A stretch of 14,392 nucleotides of DNA, taken from CAYHPY01 sp964358485. GTDB taxonomy: Bacteria; Elusimicrobiota; Elusimicrobia; UBA1565; UBA9628. Below the pieces are notes generated by a model. It had not been told where the DNA came from. It did no database searches and saw only the letters and a list, made by a program, of their open reading frames with translations. Of the stretch, positions 7,136 through 13,464 are shown in pieces (positions within the stretch are counted from its first letter, which is position 1; each line of letters begins with the position of its first letter). The stretch lies in contig CAYHPY010000094.1 of the NCBI GenBank assembly GCA_964358485.1, forward strand, positions 1 through 14,392, read 5' to 3'. The translations under genes were made by a program, and so were the position numbers.

Positions 7136-8850
7136 AGGCTCCCGCCGCGCGCGCGCCGGCGGCGGTTTGGGCCGCCTTGGCGGTTTTCGCCGTGACCGCG
7201 GTCGTTTGCTCGCCCGTCCTGCGAAACGAATTCGTGAACTGGGACGACGGCCCCGCCCTCATCGAAAACGTCCATTTCCGGTCGCTTTCCCGGGAAGAGA
7301 TCAAATGGAATTTTTCCAATTTCCACATGGGAACCTACAGCCCCCTCTCTTGGACGGCCTTCGGCGCGATCTACGAGGTCCAGGGCGAGCTCAATCCCTA
7401 CGGTTATCACTTGGCCAGCCTTCTCGTTTTTTCCCTCTCGGCGGCCCTTTTGACCCTGATCATCGCGCGCCTGCTGGAGGCCGCCGCGGGTCCGGGCGCG
7501 CGCTCCCCCAATCCCGCGACGCCGCTCTGCGCCGCGGCCGGAGCGCTCAGTTTTTCCCTGCATCCCATGCAGGCGGCCGGGATCGCGATGGCCAGCGCCC
7601 TGTCGGATTTGAGCGCCTGCGCCTTCACGCTGGGCGCGGCGGCGGCCTACCTGCGCTGGGCCGTCCCGGAGCGGCCTCTGTTGCGCTGGCTGGTATTTTC
7701 CTGGATGTTGGCGGCTCTTTCCGGGTTGTGCCGTTGGCAGGGCGTGGGCCTTCCTCTGACCTTGTTGATCCTGGACATTTACCCGTTGCGCCGCCTTCCG
7801 CCCGACCCTCGCGGTTGGTTCAAGGCGGGCGTCTGGCCGGCGCTGGCGGAAAAAATCCCGTTCATCATCGTTTCCGGCGGCACGGCCTGGTTCAATTCCT
7901 GGGCCAAAATGAGCCAGAGCGGCTATGTCTCGCCCACGATGCAGCCGGGGCCGGTCGCCGGAGCGGCGGTCTTGTTCGCGGCGAAATTCCTGTTTCCGGT
8001 CCAATTGGAGCCGGAATACCGGTTCCCGTCCGGGGGCCCCGGTCCCCACGGCTGGCCGGCCTGGGCCGACCTGGCGGCCGTCGTGGGCGCGGGGGCCGCG
8101 CTCTGGCATTTCCGAAAAAAATGTCCGGCCGCCCTGGCAGCGGGGGCGCAATACTTTTTGGTGTTGATTCCACCTTTTTTGCTGGCCCGCCCGGGAGTGG
8201 TTCTGGCCTACGACCGCTATCCTTGCCTGGGTTACGCGGCTTTCGGCGCTTTGGCCGCCGGCGGACTGGCGCGCGTCTGGGGCGCTCCCGGAGGGCGGCG
8301 ATTGAAATATTTGCTGGGAGTTCTTGTCCTTGGGACGGGGTGGGTCCTGGCGGGCCTGACCCGGGACGAACTGCGGGGCTGGCGGGATTCCGTGACTTTG
8401 TGGACCAAGCACCTCGAAGCCAATCCTCGGGCCTTTATCGCCCGCAACAACCTCGGGGCGACCTTATTCGAGCAGGGGCGAAAGGACGAAGCGTATTATT
8501 TCTTCCTTCAGGAGGTCGCGCTTCATCCCGGGGAAGCCATCGTCCAGAGAAACGTCAAGCTGGCCGGCCAGGAGTTCGGCCCGCGGGGACCCGACATGGC
8601 CGTGGTCAGCAATAACCAGGGGGCCGATCTTTTCCGGGAGGGGCGCCTGCGGGAGAGCCTGTGGCGACTGGGGGCGGCGGTTTCTTATAGCCCCAAAATG
8701 GCCCGGGCCCACCTCAATTTGGGTTTGGTTTTCACGACCATGGGGGAAAGGGAGCGCGCCCGGAGGCATTTGGAGCGGGCCTTGAAATTGGACCCGGGGC
8801 TGACGGAGGCGCGGGGGGTGTTGGAGGGGATAAAAACTCCGGTCCCATGA
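7132..8850 (+). CDS. TMTC-like polytopic glycosyltransferase with C-terminal TPR repeats (diverged copy 2)
   Basis: This 572-residue paralogue of the gene just upstream overlaps it by four bases (ATGA). The architecture is the same: many membrane segments to about residue 420, then about three TPRs (ARNNLGATLFEQGRKDEA, VSNNQGADLFREGRLRES, AHLNLGLVFTTMGERERA). FVNWDD (Asp38-Asp39) and ILDIYPLRRLP are kept. Other family positions are altered: the HPLRVEAVAW motif reads HPMQAAGIAM (from His144), and DRYSYLP reads DRYPCLG (from Asp361). The acid pair argues for retained activity, but the other losses suggest a changed substrate or a partner role for copy 1. No gene follows for 160 bases, so this is the apparent end of the first operon. 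Confidence 0.82.
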   Translation: MKAPAARAPAAVWAALAVFAVTAVVCSPVLRNEFVNWDDGPALIENVHFRSLSREEIKWNFSNFHMGTYSPLSWTAFGAIYEVQGELNPYGYHLASLLVFSLSAALLTLIIARLLEAAAGPGARSPNPATPLCAAAGALSFSLHPMQAAGIAMASALSDLSACAFTLGAAAAYLRWAVPERPLLRWLVFSWMLAALSGLCRWQGVGLPLTLLILDIYPLRRLPPDPRGWFKAGVWPALAEKIPFIIVSGGTAWFNSWAKMSQSGYVSPTMQPGPVAGAAVLFAAKFLFPVQLEPEYRFPSGGPGPHGWPAWADLAAVVGAGAALWHFRKKCPAALAAGAQYFLVLIPPFLLARPGVVLAYDRYPCLGYAAFGALAAGGLARVWGAPGGRRLKYLLGVLVLGTGWVLAGLTRDELRGWRDSVTLWTKHLEANPRAFIARNNLGATLFEQGRKDEAYYFFLQEVALHPGEAIVQRNVKLAGQEFGPRGPDMAVVSNNQGADLFREGRLRESLWRLGAAVSYSPKMARAHLNLGLVFTTMGERERARRHLERALKLDPGLTEARGVLEGIKTPVP

Positions 8851-8930
8851 GGGAGGCTTCAAAAAGCCCTCGTGCAAAAAAATTCGGAGGCGATATTTGG
8901 AAACGGCTTATATTTTAAGGATAAATTTTT

Positions 8931-8956
8931 GAGGAATGATGGCGCCATCATTCCTC
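8931..8956. promoter_or_regulatory. Perfect 26-bp palindrome, probable operator
   Basis: The half-site GAGGAATGATGGC (8931-8943) is followed directly by its exact reverse complement (8944-8956), with no spacer and no mismatch. It ends 18 bases before the TATAAT at 8975 and so covers most of the expected -35 position. A dyad here is typical of a site for a dimeric regulator. No T-tract follows on either strand, which argues against an intrinsic terminator. The binding protein is unknown and no regulator gene is in the window. Confidence 0.7.
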
Positions 8957-8971
8957 GGCGTCGAGTTAACT

Positions 8972-8980
8972 TGATATAAT
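8972..8980 (+). promoter_or_regulatory. Extended -10 promoter for the glycan operon
   Basis: TGATATAAT at 8972-8980 is a consensus extended -10 element: TG, one base, then TATAAT at 8975-8980. Transcription would start near 8987, giving a leader of about 24 bases before the ATG at 9011. No recognisable -35 box exists at 16-18 bases upstream; that place is occupied by the right arm of the 26-bp palindrome. Extended -10 promoters often work without a good -35, or with an activator. Confidence 0.7.
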
Positions 8981-9010
8981 GTCCCTTCGCGCGCTCCCGC
9001 GTGCGATTGA

Positions 9011-10528
9011 ATGCCCCCCAAAATCCTCGTCATCCGTCTTTCCTCCCTGGGAGACATCGTCCTGACGGCTCCGGTCTACCGGAGCCTCAAAGCGCGCTGG
9101 CCGGACTGCAAAATCTCCCTCCTGGTCAAGCCCGGCCTGGCCCCGGCCCTGGAAGGCCATTCCTGCATCGACGAGATCATCCCCTTCGTGAGCGTCGGAC
9201 AGGCCTTGGCCAAAATCCGCAAGGAGGGTTTTACGCACCTTCTGGACCTGCACGCCAACCTCCGCTCCACCGTCCTGCGGACCTTGGCGGCCGTGCCCAA
9301 AACCTCGGTCTACCGGAAAGCCTCCCTGGCCCGCCGCCTCTATGTGGCCCTGGGCCTGCGCTCTCCCTCCCTGGAAAAACACACCGTGGAACGTTACCTG
9401 GAGGCCCTCGCGGTTTGGGGCGTGCCTCCAGCGCCGGCCGCCTTGCGCCCGGCCGACGTCCCGGGAGCGGGTCGGCCGTTCGGCCGGCCCGCCCATATTC
9501 TCGTCATCCAGACCAGCTTCCTGGGTGATTGCCTGCTGACCGTCCCCCTGCTCAAGGGGCTCAAAGCCCTGTTTCCCCAAGCCCGCCTCACCGTCTTGGC
9601 GGTGGAAAGGACCGCCGAGGTCTTCCGGGGCTGCGGAGCGGCCGACGAGGTCATCGTCGACCTCAAACGGGGGCCCGACGGAGGAATCGGCGGGACCTGG
9701 CGGCTGGCCCGCCGCTTGGGGGCCCAAGGCTACGACCTGGCCGTCATTCCTCATCGGTCCCTGCGCAGCGCCATCTTGGCGAAACTGGCGGGGATTGCCC
9801 GCCGGGTGGGCTTTGATTCCAGCGCGGGGCGGTTTCTGCTGACCGACACGGTGCCCTTCTCCTGGCTGATGCACGATCTCGAGCGCAATCTTTCCCTCTT
9901 GAATCCCTTGGGCGGCGTCCCCTCCCAGGAGGAGCCCTCCGCCGCGCAGGCGGCTTTCCTTTCCGGCCCGGGGGCCCCGGAGGTGGAGCGAGCCGTTCTC
10001 AAGCGCCTCTCGGAAATTTCCCCGGGGGGCAAGATCGTCGGGGTCCACCCCGGTTCCGCCTGGCCTACCAAGCGCTGGCTGCCGGAGCGTTTTTCCGAAC
10101 TCTGCCGACGGCTCAAGGGCTCCGGCGCGCGGGTGGTCCTGGTGGGCGGCAAGGACGACCAGGGCCTGTGCGGGCGGATCGCGGCTGAGTCCGGTGCGAC
10201 GGATTGGTCGGGCAAGACCGACCTGAGGGAGCTTCGGTCGCTGATGCGGCACCTTTCTCTTTTCATCACCAACGACTCCGGCCCCATGCATGTGGCCACC
10301 GCCACTGGCGTGCCCACCATCGCCATCTTCGGCCCCACCACGCGGGAGCTGGGGTTTTTTCCCTACGGCCCCGGCCACCGGGTCCTCGAGGCGGACCTGC
10401 GTTGCCGCCCCTGCGCCCTGCACGGCGGCAAGGTCTGTCCGGAGGCGCATTTCCTGTGCATGCGGTTGATTACCGTCAATCAGGTTTGGGATCAAGCTTC
10501 ATCGGTGTTGGCGGAGGCGCGTTCTTGA
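9011..10528 (+). CDS. Heptosyltransferase-family (GT9) protein with an extra N-terminal half-enzyme fused in front
   Basis: GT9 enzymes add ADP-heptose and related sugars to the LPS core and are normally about 350 residues with two Rossmann-like halves. This one has 505. Residues 4 to about 140 are a GT9 N-terminal (acceptor-side) half: ILVIRLSSLGDIVLTAPVYR with the catalytic-type Asp15, then LLDLHANLRST and VERYLEALAVWGV. No nucleotide-sugar half follows. Instead a complete second GT9 begins at about 161 (ILVIQTSFLGDCLLTVPLLK, Asp173). It continues through VGVHPGSAWPTKRWLPERF (about 343) to NDSGPMHVATATGVPTIAIF (about 421), the donor-binding motifs. The second unit resembles heptosyltransferase II (WaaF). 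The ATG at 9011 is the first in frame; no clear Shine-Dalgarno precedes it. It is first in the second operon and overlaps the next gene by four bases (TTGA). Confidence 0.9.
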   Translation: MPPKILVIRLSSLGDIVLTAPVYRSLKARWPDCKISLLVKPGLAPALEGHSCIDEIIPFVSVGQALAKIRKEGFTHLLDLHANLRSTVLRTLAAVPKTSVYRKASLARRLYVALGLRSPSLEKHTVERYLEALAVWGVPPAPAALRPADVPGAGRPFGRPAHILVIQTSFLGDCLLTVPLLKGLKALFPQARLTVLAVERTAEVFRGCGAADEVIVDLKRGPDGGIGGTWRLARRLGAQGYDLAVIPHRSLRSAILAKLAGIARRVGFDSSAGRFLLTDTVPFSWLMHDLERNLSLLNPLGGVPSQEEPSAAQAAFLSGPGAPEVERAVLKRLSEISPGGKIVGVHPGSAWPTKRWLPERFSELCRRLKGSGARVVLVGGKDDQGLCGRIAAESGATDWSGKTDLRELRSLMRHLSLFITNDSGPMHVATATGVPTIAIFGPTTRELGFFPYGPGHRVLEADLRCRPCALHGGKVCPEAHFLCMRLITVNQVWDQASSVLAEARS

Positions 10529-11574
10529 GAATCCTCCAAATGGAGGACGAGCCCTGGGACTCGGGGATGGCCGAGTACGCTTTGGTCCTCTCCCGGGAGC
10601 TCGAAAGCCGCGGCCACCGCGTCCTGTTCTGGGGACGTCCGGGCTGTTTTCCCTGCCGCAAGGCGCGGGTCTGGGGGCTTGAAACCGTCGAGGCCCGGCC
10701 CTGGCTGGGGCTGCCCGGCCTGCGCAGGCTCCTGCGCCGGGAACGCGTCCAGGTCGTCAACGCCCACACCGGGTCCAGCCATTCCCTTGCCGCCATCGCG
10801 GCCGCGGGCCTGAAAATCGCTCTGATCCGGACCCGCGCAGACGCGCGTCCCCCCAAGGGCGGAGGGGCGGCCCGTTTTCTGGCGTCGCGGACCGCGGCCT
10901 ATATCGCCGTCAATTGCGTCATCGAGAAAGACTTGGCCGCCCGCTTTCCGGGCGCCCGGGTCCGGCTTGTCCCTCAAGGCCTGCCCGAGCCCTCCACGCG
11001 CCATCCCTTGGCCGAAGAGCCGGCCGTCGGACTGCTCGGGCGGTTGGACCCGGTGAAAGGCCACGCGGATTTCCTCGAGGCGGCGGCCCTTCTTCGGAAG
11101 CGATTCCCGGCGGCCCGCTTTCTGGCCGCGGGAGGAGGCGGGGAAGACGCCCTGGCCCGCCTGTCGGCCCAGCGGGACCGGCTTGGTCTGCGGGGCGCGG
11201 CGGAACTGCCGGGGTTTGTCCGCTCCTCGGAGAATTTCATGGGCTCCTGCCGGATCGGAGTCGTCGCCTCCCATGGCTCGGAGGCCGTTTCCCGGGCGGC
11301 CCTGGAATGGATGGCGCAGGGCAGACCCTTGGTCGCGACCGAGGTCGGAGGTCTGCCCGACCTGGTGGAGGACGGGAAAACGGGATTTTTGGCCTGCCCG
11401 CGCTCGCCTTCGGGCTTGGCGTCGGCCATCGGATTGCTGCTGGCCGATCCCGTCATGGCGGCGGAGTTCGGGAAAAACGCCCGGGCACGTTATGAAAAAT
11501 TCTACGGCTCCCCGCGCTTTGCGGCGGAGACCGAAAAGGTCTATGAAGAAGCCCTTCACCATCTTCCATCTTGA
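10525..11574 (+). CDS. Glycosyltransferase family 4 protein (first of two)
   Basis: The TTG start at 10525 overlaps the preceding stop by four bases and places the first beta strand (MRILQMEDEP) at the usual distance, giving 349 residues. The GT4 (GT-B fold) marks are in the C-terminal half: VGLLGRLDPVKGHADFLEAA (about 171-190), then the E-x7-E donor-site pair Glu253 and Glu261 in GSEAVSRAALEWMAQGRPLV. GGLPDLVEDGKTGFL follows. The N-terminal half has WDSGMAEYALVLSRELESRGH, where family members usually carry a G-G-x-E type loop, plus a CFPC segment of unknown meaning (about 42-45). Expected role: retaining sugar transfer from a nucleotide donor at the cytoplasmic membrane face during LPS core or surface glycan assembly. 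The sugar cannot be told. The next gene starts 32 bases before its stop. Confidence 0.88.
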   Translation: MRILQMEDEPWDSGMAEYALVLSRELESRGHRVLFWGRPGCFPCRKARVWGLETVEARPWLGLPGLRRLLRRERVQVVNAHTGSSHSLAAIAAAGLKIALIRTRADARPPKGGGAARFLASRTAAYIAVNCVIEKDLAARFPGARVRLVPQGLPEPSTRHPLAEEPAVGLLGRLDPVKGHADFLEAAALLRKRFPAARFLAAGGGGEDALARLSAQRDRLGLRGAAELPGFVRSSENFMGSCRIGVVASHGSEAVSRAALEWMAQGRPLVATEVGGLPDLVEDGKTGFLACPRSPSGLASAIGLLLADPVMAAEFGKNARARYEKFYGSPRFAAETEKVYEEALHHLPS

Positions 11575-12691
11575 CGGGGAGCCGGGCCTTCGGGGCGGGG
11601 AGCGCCAGCTTCTCTACCTGGCGGCGTCCCTCCGGGCGCGCGGCCACCGCAACGTGGTCGCCTGCCGGCCGCGCTCGCCCCTGGCCCAGGCGGCGGGCGC
11701 CATGAACTTGGAAATTCTTCCTTTGCCGTTTCGGGGGGAATGGGATCTTTGGACCGCCCTGCGCCTGCGCTCGGCGGCCAAGGCCGCCCCGCGGCCCCTC
11801 CTCCACGCCCACACCGCCCACGCCGCAGCCTTGGCGGCCTTGGCCGCCTTCCGCGCCCTGCCGTGGGTCGTCCACCGCCGGGTGGATTTTCCCCTGCGGG
11901 GGGATTTCAGCCGCATGCTCAAATACGAGCCGGCCGGGGCCGTGGTCGGGGTTTCGGTGTCCATCGCGGAAGTGCTTCGCGCCTCGGGCCTGCGAAGCCA
12001 TGTGGAGGTGGTGCCCGACGGCCTACCGGCCGACGCCGAGGAATGCGGGTGGGCCCAAATTCCGGCGGACCGCTTCGCCCCGGCCTCCCCGGAGGAGCGC
12101 GGGCGGTTGAGAGCGGAATTGGCCGCCCGTTGGGGCGCGGCCCCCGCGGGCCCTTGGGTGGGAAACCTGGCCGCCCTGGTCCCGCACAAGGACCATGACA
12201 CTTTGCTCGCGGCCGCGCTGATCGTCTCGAAAAAGCGTCCCGACGCCGTTTTCCTGATCGCCGGGGAGGGGCCGGAGGAGGCCCGGCTCATCGCCCAGAT
12301 TCGCCGCCTGAATCTGGAAGGCAAGGCCTTTATTCTCGGCCAGGTTCCGGATCCCTCCTCCCTGCTGAAATCCCTCGACGTCCTGGCGCATTCCTCCTGG
12401 GGCGAGGGCATGGGGAGCGTCCTGCTGGAGGCCTCCGCGGCCGGCCTGCCCATCGCGGCCACCACGGCCGGAGGGATTCCCGAGGTAATCGAGGACGGCG
12501 CGACCGGCCTGCTCTGCCCTCCCCGGGACCCGGAAGCTTTGGCCCGGAACATCCTCAAGCTCTTGGAAGACAAGGCTTTGGCCCAACGCCTCGGGGCCGC
12601 CGCCCGCCGCGCCCTGCCCCGTTGGGGGCTGGGGCGGATGGCCGAATCCATGGAAGCCGTTTATGAGCGGGCGGAGGCCAAGGCCCGATGA
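11543..12691 (+). CDS. Glycosyltransferase family 4 protein (second of two)
   Basis: The start is ATG 11543, preceded by GAAAAGG about four bases upstream. It lies inside the end of the previous gene in another frame, an overlap of 32 bases. The 382-residue product is a typical GT4. RGGERQLLYLAASLRARGH (about 17-35) is the acceptor-side loop and helix. HAHTAHAAAL and VVHRRVDFPLRGD follow, as in LPS-associated members. Then come GNLAALVPHKDHDTLLAAA and FLIAGEGPEE, and the E-x7-E pair Glu288 and Glu296 in WGEGMGSVLLEASAAGLP. All key positions are present, so the enzyme should be active. Donor and acceptor are unknown; the neighbours suggest LPS core or related glycan work. It overlaps the GT2 gene by four bases. 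Confidence 0.9.
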   Translation: MKKPFTIFHLDGEPGLRGGERQLLYLAASLRARGHRNVVACRPRSPLAQAAGAMNLEILPLPFRGEWDLWTALRLRSAAKAAPRPLLHAHTAHAAALAALAAFRALPWVVHRRVDFPLRGDFSRMLKYEPAGAVVGVSVSIAEVLRASGLRSHVEVVPDGLPADAEECGWAQIPADRFAPASPEERGRLRAELAARWGAAPAGPWVGNLAALVPHKDHDTLLAAALIVSKKRPDAVFLIAGEGPEEARLIAQIRRLNLEGKAFILGQVPDPSSLLKSLDVLAHSSWGEGMGSVLLEASAAGLPIAATTAGGIPEVIEDGATGLLCPPRDPEALARNILKLLEDKALAQRLGAAARRALPRWGLGRMAESMEAVYERAEAKAR

Positions 12692-13464
12692 GTTCCCCCC
12701 GCCTGAGCGCCGTCCTCATCGCCAAGGATGAGGAACTCGACCTTCCCGGGGCCCTGGACAGCCTCCGCGGCCTGGCCGACGAAATCGTGGTCCTCGTCGA
12801 CACCGCTTCATCCGATAAAACCGAGGCCATCGCGCGGGAGCGCGGGGCGAAGGTGGCGTTGAGGCCTTTTGATAACTACGCCGGCCAGAAGCAAGCGGCC
12901 CTCGAGTTGGCGGCCGGCGAATGGGTGATTTCGATCGACTCGGACGAACGGATTTCCTCGGCTTTAGCCGAGGAAATCCGTCAATTGTTCTCCGTTAGTT
13001 CCGTTCCCAAATTTGTTGCTTTTATTATTCCGTTCGAAATCCGTTTCCTAGGCCAAGTCCTCCGCTGGGGCGGCCTCGGCCACGAGAAACACCTCCGCCT
13101 CTTCCGCCGGGATCGGGGCCGCTTCGTCGGCGGGGCCCTGCACGAAGGCATCGAGGTCCAGGGCCCCATCGGGAAATTGCGCTCCCCGATCGAACACACG
13201 CCGTATAAGGACCTCGCCGACTATAAAGCGAAACTCGAAACCTACACCACTTTGGCCGCCCAAAAACGCTTCGCGGCGGGCCGCCGGGCTCCGATTTGGC
13301 GGCACCTTCTTCTTCCCGGGGAATTTCTCCTGCGGGCGGTGGTCAAGCTCGGGGTCCTGGACGGCAAGGCGGGCCTGATCTGGGCGGGTCTTTCGGCGTT
13401 CCACTCCTGGCTCAAATACGCTAAACTCGCTGAAATGCAGCGCGCCGCCCGGAGACCAGGGTGA
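12688..13464 (+). CDS. Glycosyltransferase family 2 protein, WaaE/KdtX-like (LPS core type)
   Basis: The 258-residue protein has the layout of the small GT2 family that includes WaaE, a beta-1,4-glucosyltransferase acting on LPS core heptose. Visible marks are LSAVLIAKDEE at the N-terminus, VVLVDTASSDKTEAIARERG (about 32-51), NYAGQKQAALELAAGEWV, and the metal-binding acid motif IDSDER (Asp84, Asp86). GGLGHEKHLRLFRRDRGRFV and ALHEGI follow. The C-terminal hydrophobic helix region (HLLLPGEFLLRAVV) probably rests on the membrane. The length is normal. Bases 12948-12981 form a perfect inverted repeat, and codons 12982-13050 are unusually AT-rich, though the protein there still fits the family. 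It overlaps both neighbours by four bases. Confidence 0.9.
   Translation: MSSPRLSAVLIAKDEELDLPGALDSLRGLADEIVVLVDTASSDKTEAIARERGAKVALRPFDNYAGQKQAALELAAGEWVISIDSDERISSALAEEIRQLFSVSSVPKFVAFIIPFEIRFLGQVLRWGGLGHEKHLRLFRRDRGRFVGGALHEGIEVQGPIGKLRSPIEHTPYKDLADYKAKLETYTTLAAQKRFAAGRRAPIWRHLLLPGEFLLRAVVKLGVLDGKAGLIWAGLSAFHSWLKYAKLAEMQRAARRPG
12948..12981. repeat. Perfect 16-bp inverted repeat inside the GT2 gene
   Basis: ACGGATTTCCTCGGCT (12948-12963), two bases TT, then the exact reverse complement (12966-12981). In RNA this would fold as a strong stem with a four-base loop. It encodes the end of DSDER and the helix after it. No T-tract follows on either strand, so it is not an evident terminator. Confidence 0.85.

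Larger units (their letters stand above)
8851..9010 (+). other. AT-rich intergenic regulatory region between the two operons
   Basis: This is the only gap longer than 100 bases, and it is much richer in A and T than the genes around it. It holds a short imperfect hairpin right after the upstream stop (GGCTT 8855-8859 with AAGCC 8864-8868), followed by an A-run rather than a T-run. Further on come a perfect 26-bp palindrome, a near-palindrome and an extended -10 box, listed separately. I see no intrinsic terminator with a T-tract and no RNA gene. Confidence 0.8.

Noticed and set aside
5093..8412. Two long minus-strand open frames (5093-7087 and 6916-8412) opposite the TMTC-like genes
   Set aside because: The translations are Gln/Gly/Arg-rich and motif-free, while the + strand frames show membrane segments and TPRs. 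They result from strong third-position GC bias.
8847..8918. A 23-codon open frame whose ATG overlaps the stop of the second TMTC-like gene (ATGA)
   Set aside because: The overlap mimics the operon style, but the peptide is very short, basic and unlike any family I know. It could be the remnant of a lost gene, without support.
8931..8956. Reading the 26-bp palindrome as an intrinsic terminator
   Set aside because: No T-tract follows on either strand; the T-run at 8926-8930 is on the wrong side for the + strand and becomes an A-run for the minus strand.
8966..10495. Minus-strand open frame of about 509 codons opposite the GT9 fusion
   Set aside because: It has no domain signature and lies wholly over a well-supported GT9 gene, reading back into the promoter region.
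13000..13028. Possible internal promoter in the AT-rich tract of the GT2 gene (TATTAT at 13023)
   Set aside because: The expected -35 position reads TCCGTT, which is not promoter-like, and no downstream gene boundary needs it.
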